A DNA stretch of 64,000 nucleotides from Carallia brachiata (lineage: Eukaryota > Streptophyta > Magnoliopsida > Malpighiales > Rhizophoraceae). The stretch is taken from positions 4,625,769 through 4,689,768 of the forward strand of contig JADCRB010000026.1 of assembly GCA_021464245.1 (NCBI GenBank), in the 5' to 3' direction. The position numbers were made by a program, and so were the translations under genes. Positions 25,666 to 37,136 of the stretch are shown here, one piece after another (the stretch's first letter is position 1; each line of letters starts with the position of its first letter). The notes beneath the pieces were generated by a model, which did no database searches, was not told the origin of the DNA, and saw only the letters and a program-made list of their open reading frames with translations.

Positions 25666-26361
25666 TTATTTTCTATACTTGGCCTTATACTCAGTCCAAA
25701 GGTCATCAACAGTCTTTCCTAAAAGATCAACAAAGTATTAGCACTGTAACTGAGTACCATTCTCTTGTTAAGCTCGGCCACAAATCCACTTCTAGGACTC
25801 TCACAATAGTCCAGAAACCTAGCCATAACATCATACCCTTGATCCCACCTATTGCCCTCTCCCGGTTGCACCCAGTGGCTCGGTGCATAATTGGCCTTTA
25901 GCCTAACAAAATCAGCAATCCCTTCAAGTAATCCTTGTGGGGCACGCTGGCCGATAGGCCCGTCGCCCCTCCATTGCCATATGTGTGTCATCTCATAATA
26001 AATTATCCCAGTAAATTCCCTCACCACATCACCATTGTAACTCCCCAAGTATTTGGCCATTACGTGGACCTTATTTTTATCAACCAGAGTGTATGCAGCA
26101 TTGGCGTCATTCATGTCATCAATCAACAATTTAACTTGTTGGACACCTTTTCTGTGTCCAGGACCTTGTTGGAAGAGTCTCCATATGAACTTAGTAGCAG
26201 AATTAAGCGTTTGTTTGCTGTAATGGACCCCGATTTCATTCACAAAATCAGCTCCGCCATCAGTGGAAGCAACATTGTTAGTCACGGTGTATTTTACAGC
26301 ACGACCCCTGCGTAGTCGCCAGAGCTACCAGCAAGGACAGAACGAGAATGTGGTAAGACAT
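25666..26361 (-). pseudogene. BSP copy B: decayed, metal-ligand His replaced (YEMTH)
   Basis: Basic secretory protein paralogue most like copy D. The start ATG is at 26359-26361 with a signal-peptide-like start (MSYHILVLSL...). Relative to copy D it has a 2-bp loss near 26305, before the mature AVKYTVTNN start. The first His of HExxH is Tyr (TAT at 25995-25997, YYEMTH). A one-base loss near 25742 (SYSAN in place of SYSAQYF) ends the protein early. The original stop would be 25666-25668. The promoter TATATAAA found in D reads TACATAAA here. All four changes argue for a genuine pseudogene. The middle 188 codons (26285-25719) remain open, so decay is recent. Confidence 0.85.
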
Positions 26362-27007
26362 TATATGTATTCCTATGATAGATTTGGTGTTTAATTAATT
26401 TATGAAAGAAATGCTTTGATGCTCTTTGGTTTATGTAGAAAAGATTAGAGATGCTTGGGGATTAACATTTCGCGTTCATTTGCGGGCGGGAAAATTGGAT
26501 ATGACTAATTGACTATCACAACAAGCATATGGGGCTGTAAACAGGAACAAGTGTTGGAATAAGGACACTTAATTGGCATAAATGTTGGAGTATAGCACTC
26601 TAATTAAGTCAATAACTTGCAAAAAAAATGAAGAGTAGAGAATCTAATAGAAATGATGTCATTATCTAAAAAACTGTTTTTGGAATATTTATAGAAAGAT
26701 AAGAAAGGGAAGGTGAGTTTCATCTGAAAATATGATTAGTAATTATAAAAGCTGTCAAAAAGTGTGTGTGAAAGAAGAATGAGAAAAACAAAAAACTGCG
26801 CAGCACACAAGGTAGAGAGAATGTATTTTTTGATTAAACATTCAAACTTCAACAAACAACTTGGTACAGGGCAAGTATAAACTTCGACTTATGAATTGTT
26901 AATAACATTTTATTTAGGCAACATGTAATATGGTTACAAGGTATAACACTAAAGTTTATTCAATTGAATTGATGGCCAGCAACACTAAACATTTTCCATA
27001 CTTGGCC

Positions 27008-27691
27008 TTATTGGTTTCCATACTTGGCCTTATATTCACTCCAAAGCTGATCGACATTCTTTCCCAATAAATCAACAAAATACTGAGCACTATAACCAGT
27101 TCTCATCTTCTTGTTAAGATCAGCAACGAACCCATTTCTAAGGCTATTACAGTAGTCCAAAAACCTGGCTGTGACATCAGACCTTTGATCCCACCGGTCA
27201 CCCTGACCCGGTTGCACCCAATGACTAGGTGCATAATTAGCCTTTAGCCTAACGAAATCAGCAATCCCTTCAATTAATGCACCCGGGGTCGCATGATTAC
27301 CATCCCATTGCCAAACGTGAGTCATTTCATGATAGATTACCCCAGTAAATTCCCTTTTTACATCACCAGCATAGTTACCTATGTACTTGGCACTTACATG
27401 AATCTCATTGTTAATTTTATATGCAACTCCATCCATGTCATCGATAAACAAGCTGACTTTTTGCACATTTTTTCTGGACTCACTAGTCGGCTGTTGGAAA
27501 AGTCTCCATATGAAATTGGTAGCAGAATCTAGTGTTTGCCTGCTGTACTCAATCCCAATATCTGTTGTGAAGCGAGCTCCGCCAGCAGTAGAACCGGCCG
27601 TGTTGGTGACGCTGTAGTCCACGGCGTGGGTGCATATGACTTGCATAGCTAGAAAGATTAGAAAGGAGAAAAGAAGGACTCGGAGAGACAT
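27008..27691 (-). CDS. BSP copy C: intact plant basic secretory protein (PR-17-like, 227 aa)
   Basis: Complete single-exon gene. Residues 1-23 are a hydrophobic signal peptide; the mature part starts around AVDYSVTNTAGS. The zinc-binding and catalytic motif HEMTH is at residues 121-125, followed by the family signatures EGIADFVRLKANYAPSHW (141-158) and PGQGDRW, and the terminal LLGKNVDQLWSEYKAKYG. The length of about 227 residues is typical for plant BSP/PR-17 proteins, which are secreted to the apoplast and induced by pathogens in tobacco and barley. Proteolytic activity is inferred from the HExxH fold and is not proven for every member. A TATA box lies about 95 bp upstream. It shares a recent ancestor with copies E, A and G. 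In this copy the usual GYDVTARF reads RSDVTARF. Confidence 0.92.
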   Translation of the reverse strand: MSLRVLLFSFLIFLAMQVICTHAVDYSVTNTAGSTAGGARFTTDIGIEYSRQTLDSATNFIWRLFQQPTSESRKNVQKVSLFIDDMDGVAYKINNEIHVSAKYIGNYAGDVKREFTGVIYHEMTHVWQWDGNHATPGALIEGIADFVRLKANYAPSHWVQPGQGDRWDQRSDVTARFLDYCNSLRNGFVADLNKKMRTGYSAQYFVDLLGKNVDQLWSEYKAKYGNQ

Positions 27692-27781
27692 TGGTTAAAT
27701 AATTAAGGGGTGGTGAACAACTGTATTTTCTGCAGCAAGATTTTGGCTTAATTTACGAAAGAATTGTGTCGTTGCTGTATG

Positions 27782-27789
27782 TTTTTATA
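27782..27789 (-). promoter_or_regulatory. TATA box of BSP copy C
   Basis: TATAAAAA on the - strand, about 95 bp before the ATG at 27691. The equivalent segment is deleted in copy E. Confidence 0.65.
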
Positions 27790-29934
27790 CTGAGAACTTG
27801 GTGTTGGTGGAATATTTAGATTAGATAACATTAAAGACACTTGGGTAGTCTAATGACCAAAGGGCATTTATACTTGCACAGTTGGAGACGACTAGGTAAG
27901 GGCTGACTGTCTACGAGAGGAAAGGAAAAAAAGGGCCCACACCGACAAATCCCGTCTAGAAGCTATATTTTATTATTATTAGTATTATTTTAAAATTAAG
28001 ATTCAAATGTGAATAAATTTTTTTTTTAGCAATGTGAATAGATGTTACTCTTAATTTTATATTCACATACATCCAAATCTCTCAATTTTTTACATTTTTT
28101 TAAAATTATATATATACACACACACACCAATGTGTGTAACAATATATTTATCTAACTTTTCCAAAAAAAAAAAGTTTTATTGCTTTTTTTTAATAACAAA
28201 AAAAAAATTATCGTAGATATATTGACCATCAAATTTATAGGTCAGAGTTAAAGTAATTCATAATTAAATATCTTATTCAACAATTTCTATAAAAGAAGAC
28301 TTACTATTTTAATACTGATGAATCCATTGCTTACAGATAAGGAATCAAAAATAGGCAAATTCTCGAAAGAGGGCTACTACCTCTGATCCTGGGATCTCTT
28401 CCCCTCTCCAAGCGTCGGGGTCCCGACCCGGTAAAGGCTCCATTTTCCATTAAGCGTAATTGCTATAGTTTACAGTTAATAGTTCGTAATGCAGTTATAA
28501 AGTAACCTTTATCTTATTATACAATTACGATATCCAGACAAGAAGCAAAACGCGCCATCACTTACAACCCTCTCTTCTTTGGTCATACCGCTTTTTCCTT
28601 ATCCTGGCTGAGTTTGCAGTTTTGGCAAATACAACTCAACAACCGAGGACTGATGAGTTAGAAAGGTAGGGTGATTTAGCGGAACAGGCATCAGTCGGCC
28701 ATCCAACGCAACGCAAGGTACACTTTTTCTTGTGGTCCAAAGGGTCATGCCTCTTGGCCCTCTTACGACGAAGGCCAATGACTTTCTCCTCTTTCCTTTT
28801 CCCTTGGGCCTTCATGTTGATGCGGGAACAAAACTTCAAACTGGGCCCCTTAGGAAATTTTGGTTGTGTGGCTTTCTCTTATCTTTTTTATAGGAGTCTA
28901 TTTTCTTTTCTCTGACTTGACTGGGTGACTTTTCGTCTAGTCAATCGTGATGGGTCTATCTTTAGGTTTCAAGTTGAGTGGGATGCTCTAATTTTTATTC
29001 GCCACTATCCATCAGACGTGCTCTTGAGGCAACTGCCTTCAAATCTGCATTTGCATCTCTTTCGAGTCTTTTTTTTTTTTTATATCTAACTGTGACATTA
29101 ATAAGTCGTGAACCAATACAGCACACTCAGTACAAATTTTTAATTTTTTAAATTGAGTCTTATTATTGAGATTCAAATTTAAATTAATAAAAAATAATAA
29201 TAACTTATAATTAAACTATTATCCGATGGTCTTAAACCTCTTGGTTGTTGAATCATAAATTCTCGTGGAATGTCATTGTTTGGATTTATTTACCTCGTCG
29301 TTGGATGGGGTCCGCCGGTCTGACCGTAGACATTTGCTTTAAGGAAAAGTCGAATGGGAGACCCAACAGGTATATACAAGTAAAACAAGAAGTCTTTGAC
29401 GGTGGCCACTGCCCTGTGGGGGCAGGTAATCCTAGTCCCACCACTTCCAAATTTACAAATTTTACGTATATTTTTGTATTTTAAATATATACATATAATA
29501 TTTTTTAAAAATAAAAAATAAGTAACCTCCGCTGCATATCGTAAATGAGTGTTTACATAAAATAAAAAAATAAGTAAGCCTAATTTGGAATAACCTCCGT
29601 TTATTTGAATCTTGTTCGAGTACTTTAAAAAGACAGACTTACCACTCAGATACTAATAGGATTGAGTGTGATTCTACTGTAAGAGTCCAGACACCCAAAT
29701 TTAGACCCAACTGCCGCATATCACAGCTTATATAAAAAAGAACTCCAGCATGATTTAACTAGGGGAGATCGTGGGAGTGGGGGTTCAAATCCAAAACTCG
29801 CAGTATAAAAATATGTCGACTTACTACTAAATTATTACCTCAAGTAGTCCATTTTTTATGTGATTGATTGCATGAATTGAGACATTTGATACAGCCAATA
29901 GAGGTCATTTTGTGGTTGAAAAATTTAATACTCA

Positions 29935-30500
29935 CTTGCATAAGAACTCTGATGTTAAATTGAGTGTCTTCCCGTGCATTTTTTGGACACCATATCCTTG
30001 GGATACCCTAATCAATTGTTGAAGTTTGTTGAAGCAATCGCTCCCAGTACTTTGTCTTTGTTGTTTTCATTTGCTCTGTAACATTCAGATGCTTGTTCCC
30101 ATATGCGCTCCCCTCAAATTATACCCAGCCCTTGTCCTCATTTCTCTTTCAATATGTACTTGCACAGGTTGCCAGAATTGGCTTAAATGTCAAAGTGATG
30201 GTGGATGCGTGCTTTCACAAGCAACTACTTTTGTAAACAGATTTGAGTCAACAACGCATATGTAGTTGGAAGGTCTTGCCAGTTCACATTAGAATATTTG
30301 TTTTAATCAGGTTGAAACAGTTTTTCCTCCCCGCCCCACATGAACCAACAAGTTCAACATCCTCTTCTTCTACTGCTTCCATTGGCAAATTGAAGATTCC
30401 GTGGATTAGCACTTGGCAGAATGGAGGAGGAAACAAGAGGTTTGTAGCATCCCTCACTCTTCCCAGTTGTTTCACGTGATTTTGGTGATTCTTTTTGACT
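29935..30500 (+). pseudogene. Second copy of the unidentified gene remnant
   Basis: Corresponds to 24695-25250, with clear sequence conservation (for example TTGCCAGAATTGGCTNAAATG and CCGTGGATTAGNACTTNGCAGAAT) but with independent substitutions and indels. No continuous frame longer than about 80 codons is present, and neither copy preserves one, so it was probably dead before duplication. Confidence 0.45.
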
Positions 30501-30930
30501 ACATTACCATAATATGTTGAGACCTTTTGTTATTTTTTCCAAAATTTTGACAGCTATACTTTGCTCTCTCTCTCTCTCTTCGCCCTTTTTCCTTCTTACA
30601 AAAGTCAAACTCACATTGAATGCTGGAGGAATGAGCTATCCTGTACATACATTCTTGTAATGATTAATTAAATCCCAGAATGAAGCTAAAAAAAAATATC
30701 CCAGAATGACCAGACCAGGTTCATAGAGTCGCTCTCACCCCACCCTCCAGCCTATAAAATGAACAGCACTTGGACATTCGCTAAGTCAAATTAGAAAATC
30801 CTGAAGTTCAAGTCTCTTATAATACAAGACTAAGGTCTTTATTCGGTTTGCATACCTCTTTTTTTTTTTTTTCTTATTGCCCCATATAGCTCTGTTTCTA
30901 AACTGCTATGCATATGGGGATGTAACACTT

Positions 30931-31630
30931 CTATTTTCTATACATGGCCTTATACTCAGTCCAAAGCTCATCAACAGTCTTTCCTAACAGTTCAACAAAG
31001 TATTGGGCACTGTAACTGAGTACCATTCTATTGTTAAGCTCGGCTACAAACCCTTTTCTAAGACTCTCACAGTAGTCCAGAAACCTAGCCGTAACATTAT
31101 ACCCTTGATCCCACCTATTGCCCTCTCCTGGTTGCACCCAGTGGCTAGGTGCGTAACTGGCCTTTAGCCTAACAAAATCAGCAATCCCTTCAAGTAATCC
31201 TTGAGGGGTGGGCTGGCCGATAGGTTCGTCACCCCGCCATTGCCATATGTGTGTCATCTCATGGTAAATTATCCCAGTAAATTCCCTTACCATATCACCA
31301 TTGTAATTCCCTAAGTAGTTGGCCATTACGCGGACCTCATTTTTATCAGCCAGAGTGTATGCAGCATCACCGTTGTTCGTGTCATCAATCAACAATTTAA
31401 CCTGTTGGACACTTTTTCTGTCTCCAGGACCTTCTTGTAAGACTCTCCATATGAACTTAGTAGCAGAATTAAGCGTTTGTTTGCCGCAAATGGACCCCGA
31501 TTTCGGACACGAAACGAGCTCCGCCATCAGTGGAAGCAACATTGTTAGTCACCGTGTATTTCACAGCATGAGCTCCCTGCGCGGTCGCCAGAGCTACTAG
31601 CAAGGACAGAACGAGAATGTGGTGAGACAT
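30931..31630 (-). pseudogene. BSP copy D: nearly intact, one-base insertion
   Basis: Basic secretory protein of the B/D type. It starts at 31630 with a signal peptide (MSHHILVLSLLV...) and AVKYTVTNNVAS, then has one extra base in CATTTGCGGC (31483-31490 region), where family members read ...HYSKQT. From there it stays open (KQTLNSATKFIWR...) through YHEMTHIWQW, EGIADFVRLKASYAPSHW and the tail LLGKTVDELWTEYKAMYRK to TAG at 30931-30933. HExxH is intact. If the single extra base is an error, the gene encodes a full protein of about 231 residues, with a promoter TATATAAA about 70 bp upstream. Compared with C/E it carries a few extra residues around IGQPTPQG. Confidence 0.85.
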
Positions 31631-31698
31631 TATATGTATTCCTATAATAGATTTGGTGTTTAATGAATCTATGAAAGAAATGCATTGATGCTCTTTGG

Positions 31699-31706
31699 TT
31701 TATATA
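31699..31706 (-). promoter_or_regulatory. TATA box of BSP copy D
   Basis: TATATAAA on the - strand about 70 bp upstream of the ATG at 31630. Copy B has TACATAAA at the same place. Confidence 0.65.
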
Positions 31707-31799
31707 GAAAAGGTTAGAGATGCTTGGATGGATTGACATTTCACGTTCATTTGCGGGCGGGAAAATTGGAAGTGACTATTGACTATCACGACAAGAATA

Positions 31800-34700
31800 T
31801 GGGGTTGTAAACAGGAATAAATGTTGGAATAAGGACGCTTATTGGCATTTAATAACTAAATTTATATGCACAAAGCTATGCGTCCCCAGATGCCTCCTTC
31901 TATTCTTTTACAATTTGCCCAAGTTAACTTGCTTATTACATTCTACTTACGTTTGTTTAAATTTGGCATATCTTTTTGTTTTCCAGAAAAGATAGGTGGA
32001 CGGAAAAAAAGGGGACACGAAACAGACGAGACAATTTATTTGTGCAATCAACAACTAAACGTTAAATTACTGTAATAAAATTTAAAAGTATTTTTTCACA
32101 TATTTTTTTGTTGCAGAAATTAAGAGTTTTATTGTACAAATAAATTAGTTGGTTGTACAAAAAAAATTTTCTATCTGTTTTGTGTCCTCTTTTCTCTGTC
32201 CAGGTAACAGGATTTTTTTTTTTTTTTTGAGATAGTTTAAATTTGGAATATCAATGTTTGTCATGTTTACTCACTTTTTTAATTGTACATCTCATAGAAT
32301 GAGTATTATGTAATTTTTTTAAAGGGCCACTAACCCTTTTTTTTTATTTGTTGCTTATTTCCTCTACTGATGATGAGTAAGTCTTTATAAGTAAATTTGT
32401 ATTATCAATTTTTAAGAATCAAATTATTTCCATCTTATGTTTTACCAGCATAACTGACAAAAAATAATTATAAAAAGTTATGAAACACGAATAACTTCAA
32501 ACATAACTGCTGCAAGAACGAATTGAAAGAAAACAAGTTAGGAGACAAAGACAGAGATCTGTTCTACAGTATTTAGTAGAACGAGGCTAACCGAAGTCTT
32601 TTCTGTTGCCTAGAATAATGCCGAAACTGAATAGATAATGAATATGTTTTGTACGATTATAATAATAATAAATAATATAAAAAAATATTTTTTTTATTAT
32701 TTTTTAATTGTAATTACACGAAATATACTTACCATTACACAAATCACTTAACGTCTAAATGTTATTCGGATCAAATTCATCTGGCCATCTAATGGCCCCA
32801 TTTGGATAAACCAGTATTTTTTTTAATAGTTTAGAATGCCGAAAATGATTGTCAGTAATTTGAAAACAATAAAAAAAAAAAACAGTTGACTAACAGCAAG
32901 GATCAAAACATATAACAGCGTAAACGATGAGACTAATTTCAATGCAAAAAAAATAAAGTGTCTATAATTAGCAAAAAATTGGGTCCAAAATGTGATTTAT
33001 GCCTGAAGAATAACTTGAGGCTTTGAGCAATTCAATATACTATTTCTGTGTAGACCTTAAAACAAATTTATGTTTTGGTCAAAAAGAAAAGAGGAAAGTA
33101 GGGGGTAAGCCCCATTTACTGAACCACACATCTAGCAAGGGTCCGAACTATTTTGGATATATTTAGTTCTACTGAATAGAATGACAAAAATTTAAATTCA
33201 TGATTATTATGTGACAAACTAATGTTTTAACCATTAGACCATAAAATACATTAACAATTTATTCAAATTTAGAAATTTGTAATCTATTAAAATTTACTAT
33301 CGCTACCATGTACCCAATCGTCTTAACTCATGAATTGTTGTCTTAGATTTAAACTAGGGTATTGCGAGCGCATAGAAATATTACTCAATGCATAAATTGG
33401 AAATTTCTGTGCTATACATTATACCTTGCAGACGATTTTGGAGATTCCCGGCGTTGGTGAGAGACCATTTTATAAACGTAAGGCATGGATTTACGGGTAA
33501 CAAAACAACTGAAAGTTGCGATGCAGACTTTGGCGTGAAATTCGTCACCGTCACGGTTTCTGCCGAAGGCAGTTACCCCTTCAAGCGTAAACGAGCCGAG
33601 TAAAGTCAAATTTTGGTATGTTTAAACTTGATTTGTTTAGTTACCGGACCAATTAGTGACTCTGTTTTTTATCAAGTTGAGTTTTGATTTTTTTATAAAC
33701 GGATCTTTTAATTTTATATTATTAACAAAAAAAATAATATTATAAAAATTATTTTTATAAACAGAATTATATTATCAAAAATGTTTATTTTAATAAAATT
33801 AATTAATTAGAAATAAAAGTTTATTTTTAATGTACAATTATAAATATAACAAAGTATCTCAATATACAAGACCTACATTTGCGAGATTATAAATAGTTCA
33901 ATGTATATAATTTTATCATTATTTCGTAAAAAATTTATTTATGACTCAAATAAGCCTCCTAAACATATTTTAATGACACTTAATAAAATTTTGATGAAAT
34001 TGAAATGAATCTTAAATAAGTTTAAATAAGTTGTTCACGAATTTTATCGAATTAAGTCTATTCTTAATCAAGTGTAGTTCATTTATTATACGAGTTTTGA
34101 TATTGAGGTTAGAATGAACTTTTATCAAATCTTATTGAACTTTTAATGAACGTATTTGTTTATTTACACCCTTAACTCTTGGTGGAGGTGCTCTATCGAC
34201 TCGTGGAAATTGATGACGATTACCATCAATCCGGTAGTTGGACGGAGTTGGGTTTCCACCTTCGTAGTCAAGGTGTGATTTCTGTCAGCTCAATTGATGA
34301 GGTTAATCCTCTGCCTAACTTGATGGTTAATATTGTAACTATTTAAACTATTCACATTTATTTAAGGTATAACGTAATATTTTTAATGAAATCGTAGGTA
34401 TTATCCTACTTTTTTTTTTTTTTGACAAAAAAAAAAAAGCTACTAATTAAGGTTATTGTCCGGTTGGAAAGGAGCAAGAATATTGGGCTATGGTTATCTC
34501 TAATAGGGGACATAGGCATTGATTGCCCGAAGGACATTTTTTGGTTGTAAGGTAGGCCAGCCGAATTCATCAACCAAGTATTCACGAGGCACTAAGGTGC
34601 TAGTGGGCTCGTCACTAAGGTGCTAGTGGGTCTGCGTTCAGTCCCGTCTATTTACTCGGGTTTCTCTTATCAAACCTGGTCCGGATAAATGGGGGTACAG

Positions 34701-35200
34701 TCTTCGTACTGAAGAGATGAATGTAGGGCTGGGTTCCTGAACTACAAAATCAGGTAAGTTATAAAGTATTGGGATGAGATATGATGTTATCATTCTAATA
34801 CTTAAGTCAATAAAGTATAAAAAAAAATAAAGAATAAAAATCTAATTATAGGAATGATGTGATTACTTTAGAAATAATATTCTTAAAGTACTTATAAGGG
34901 ATTTAATGGATTTTTATTAGCTAAAGGAAGATACAAAAAGGGGAGGTGAGTTTCATCTGAAAATAAGATTAGTAAAACTGTCAAAAAGTGGGTGTGAAAG
35001 AAGGGGGAAAAAAAAAAGATAAAAGGAAAAAACTGAGCAGCACCAAGGCAGAGTAAATGTATTTTTTATCAAATATTCAAACCGCCACAAACAATGTGGT
35101 ACACGGCAATCAGCAACTTCGACTTATATATTATTAGCAACATTTTATTTAGGCAACAAGTAATCAATATGGTTACACGGTATAACACCAAACTTTATTC
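31800..35200. other. Spacer specific to the second duplication block
   Basis: Mostly AT-rich DNA with no gene. The ORF at 33388-33603 is open on both strands but has no recognised motif. The DNA near 33600-34175 begins and ends with related TTTAAAC/GTTTAT-type sequences and could be an old TIR element. A 22-bp direct repeat of CACTAAGGTGCTAGTGGG lies at about 34591-34629. From 34910 the sequence is the 3' flank of copy E, shared with copy C. Confidence 0.45.
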
Positions 35201-35226
35201 AATTGAAGTGATGGCCAGCAACATTT

Positions 35227-35907
35227 CTATTTTCCATACTTGGCCTTATACTCACTCCAAAGCTGATCGACATTCTTTCCCAGCAGATCAACAAAATACT
35301 GAGCACTGTAACCAGTTCTCATCTTCGCGTTAAGATCAGCAACGAATCCATTTCTAAGGCTATTACAGTAGTCCAAAAACCTGGCAGTGACATCATACCC
35401 TTGATCCCACCGGTCGCCCTGACCCGGTTGCACCCAATGACTAGGTGCATAATTAGCCTTTAGCCTAACGAAATCAGCAATTCCTTCAATTAATCCACCT
35501 GGGGCCTGACCATTACCATTCCATTGCCAAATATGGGTCATTTCATGATAGATGACCCCAGTAAATTCCCTTTTTACATCACCAGCATAGTTACCTATGT
35601 AGTTGGCACTTACATGGATCTCATTGTTGCTTGCATATGCAACTCCACCCATGTCATCGATAAACAAGCTGACCTTTTGCACATTTTTTCTAGACGCACT
35701 AGTAGTCTGTTGGAAAAGTCTCCATATGAAATTGGTAGCAGAATCGAGTGTTTGCCCGCTGTAATCAATCCCAATATCTCTTGTGAAGCGAGCTCCGCCA
35801 GCAGTAGAGCCGGCCGTGTTGGTGACGCTGTAGTCCACAGCGAGGGTGCATATGCCTTGCGTTGCTAGAGAGATTAGAAAGAAGAGGAAAAGGACATGGC
35901 GAGACAT
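35227..35907 (-). CDS. BSP copy E: intact plant basic secretory protein (PR-17-like, 226 aa)
   Basis: Complete single-exon gene. The frame is open further upstream (to 36039), but I choose the ATG at 35907 because it aligns with the starts of A, C and G and opens a signal peptide (MSRHVLFLFFLISLATQG...). HEMTH is at residues 121-125, EGIADFVRLKANYAPSHW at 141-158, and PGQGDRWDQGYDVTARF follows; the tail is LLGKNVDQLWSEYKAKYGK. It has all family hallmarks and is the best candidate, with C, for a functional apoplastic PR-17 protein. The upstream region is odd: about 60 bp that contain the TATA box in copy C are deleted. A TATAAAT sequence that lies about 175 bp upstream in C now sits about 100 bp upstream of E. 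Confidence 0.92.
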   Translation of the reverse strand: MSRHVLFLFFLISLATQGICTLAVDYSVTNTAGSTAGGARFTRDIGIDYSGQTLDSATNFIWRLFQQTTSASRKNVQKVSLFIDDMGGVAYASNNEIHVSANYIGNYAGDVKREFTGVIYHEMTHIWQWNGNGQAPGGLIEGIADFVRLKANYAPSHWVQPGQGDRWDQGYDVTARFLDYCNSLRNGFVADLNAKMRTGYSAQYFVDLLGKNVDQLWSEYKAKYGK

Positions 35908-36005
35908 GGTTGAATAACTAAGCAGGGTGCCTAGATTTTGGCCTAATTTACGAAAGTATTGTGTGTAGAGACACTTGGGTAGTCTTATGAGCACACAAGG
36001 GGTGC

Positions 36006-36012
36006 ATTTATA
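36006..36012 (-). promoter_or_regulatory. Possible replacement TATA box of BSP copy E
   Basis: TATAAAT on the - strand, about 100 bp before the chosen ATG. The same motif exists in copy C but much further from its ATG (near 27866-27872). A deletion just downstream has brought it close to the gene. Whether it is used is unknown. Confidence 0.35.
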
Positions 36013-36124
36013 CTTGCAAAGTTGGATATGGCTAGGCAAGGGCTGACTATGTGTCTACGAGAGGAAAGGCCGAAAAGGGCCCACGCCGGCGCACCAAATC
36101 CGGTCTAGAAGTAATATTTTATTA

Positions 36125-36318
36125 TACTAGTAAGCGCTAGTACAGATAGTAAGGATCCATCACCGTTTAATTAGAAGTCTTGAATTCGAGTCCTGAGAAT
36201 GCAGTTACGTTAAATACTTGTTGGGAGACTTTTGTCACCCTTTAAAGTCCTGTCAGGGTCAATTTAGATTAGTCATCACATTGGTTTCGACACTGAACAA
36301 TTTCAGACAAAAAAAAAA
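36125..36318 (+). mobile_element. SINE-like repeat, copy 1
   Basis: Starts with tRNA-like sequence, including a B-box-like TTCGAGTCC at 36185-36193, continues with GTTGGGAGACTTTTG and GTCCTGTCAGGGTCAA, and ends in a run of A. Complementary sequence recurs at 37753-37880 and 38669-38830. I therefore take it as a tRNA-derived SINE of the kind widespread in plants. The exact 5' end is uncertain. Confidence 0.5.
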
Positions 36319-36635
36319 ATATTTTATTATTATTAGTATTATTTTAAAATTAAAATTAAGATTGAAATATATGTTATTCTTAATTTTATATCTTAAATTC
36401 TGAATCTTTAAATTTTTTAAAATTATATATATCAACATGTATATACATATATATTTATCTAACTTAAAAAAAAAAAAAAAAAGCTTTGTTGTTGAATCAT
36501 AAATTCTCCTGAAATGTCATTGTTTATAATTATTTAACTTGTCCTTGAATGGAGTCCGTCGGTCTGACCGTAGACATTTCCTTTAAAGAAAAGTCCAGAT
36601 TGGAGAAACTGGACGCCCAGCGGACATATGCAGCT

Positions 36636-37136
36636 AGGATAAATATTTTTAAAGTCCTAAATTTTTAAATTTTTTTATATTTAAGTTTTAAATTTTTTTA
36701 ACATTTTATTTGAACTCTAAATTTTTTAATTTTTTACTATATCAATCTTTTAAATTACGAAAAATAGTCAATTTATTAATAAGTGAGTTTAATTTAATAA
36801 AAATCATTTAAAAAAGCTTAAATACATGAGTTAAATATTTTTTTCATCAACAAAATATGCATATTAAATATTTTTTTAATCAACAAATATACGAACATTA
36901 AATAAGTAACATGTATATTTTTTTATAAAAAGACATTCAATTCATATATTTAATCTTTTTTAAATAATTTTTTATAAAGTTAAAATTATTTTTTAATAGA
37001 TTGATCACTTTTATTAAACAGAAGGACTAATTTGGTAGAAAATTAAAAAGTTTAGAATTCAAATAAAATGTCAAAAAGATTTAGGACTCAAACGTAAAAA
37101 AATTTAAAAGTTTAGGACTAAAAAAATCTTTATCCC
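36636..37136. mobile_element. MULE-like TIR element (501 bp) within the duplicated flank
   Basis: Inverted ends run for more than 100 bp: AGGATAAATATTTTTAAAGTC at the left (first bases) pairs with the complement of the right end (GGGATAAAGATTTTTTTAGT). The flanking 9-mers are TATGCAGCT (36627-36635) and TATGCAGGT (37137-37145), 8 of 9 matching. Long TIRs with 9-bp duplications are typical of Mutator-like elements. The homologous flank of BSP C (29350-29410) lacks it. No coding sequence. Confidence 0.65.

Larger units (their letters stand above)
24690..29480. repeat. Duplication block 1 (contains BSP B and C)
   Basis: The order here is an unidentified gene piece, BSP copy B, BSP copy C and the flank with GGTCTGACCGTAGACATTTG. 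It is repeated at 29930-37420 as gene piece, copy D, copy E and the same flank. Examples of matching anchors are CATAAGAACTCTGATGTTAAA (24699 and 29940), TGAGTTTCATCTGAAAATA (26713 and 34948), and GGTCTGACCGTAGACATTT (29318 and 36560). The second block is longer because of later insertions. Confidence 0.7.
27692..30930. other. Intergenic DNA between BSP C and D
   Basis: Contains the promoter of C, AT-rich repeats, a (TA)n(CA)n run near 28109-28127, and non-coding spacer. At 28370-28440 and 28560-28850 there is more GC-balanced DNA without a recognised product. 29600-29850 is a repeat resembling 20860-21110. From 29930 the second duplication block begins with the degenerate gene piece. Confidence 0.5.

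Noticed and set aside
33600..34175. Possible TIR element with TAAGGGTGTAAATAAAC-like end
   Set aside because: The right end looks hAT-like, but the left end (TTTGGTATGTTTAAAC) matches weakly and no 8-bp duplication is seen.
35908..36039. 44-codon N-terminal extension of BSP copy E
   Set aside because: The extension lies in promoter DNA shared with copy C, is not conserved as protein, and would bury the signal peptide. The ATG at 35907 matches the other copies.
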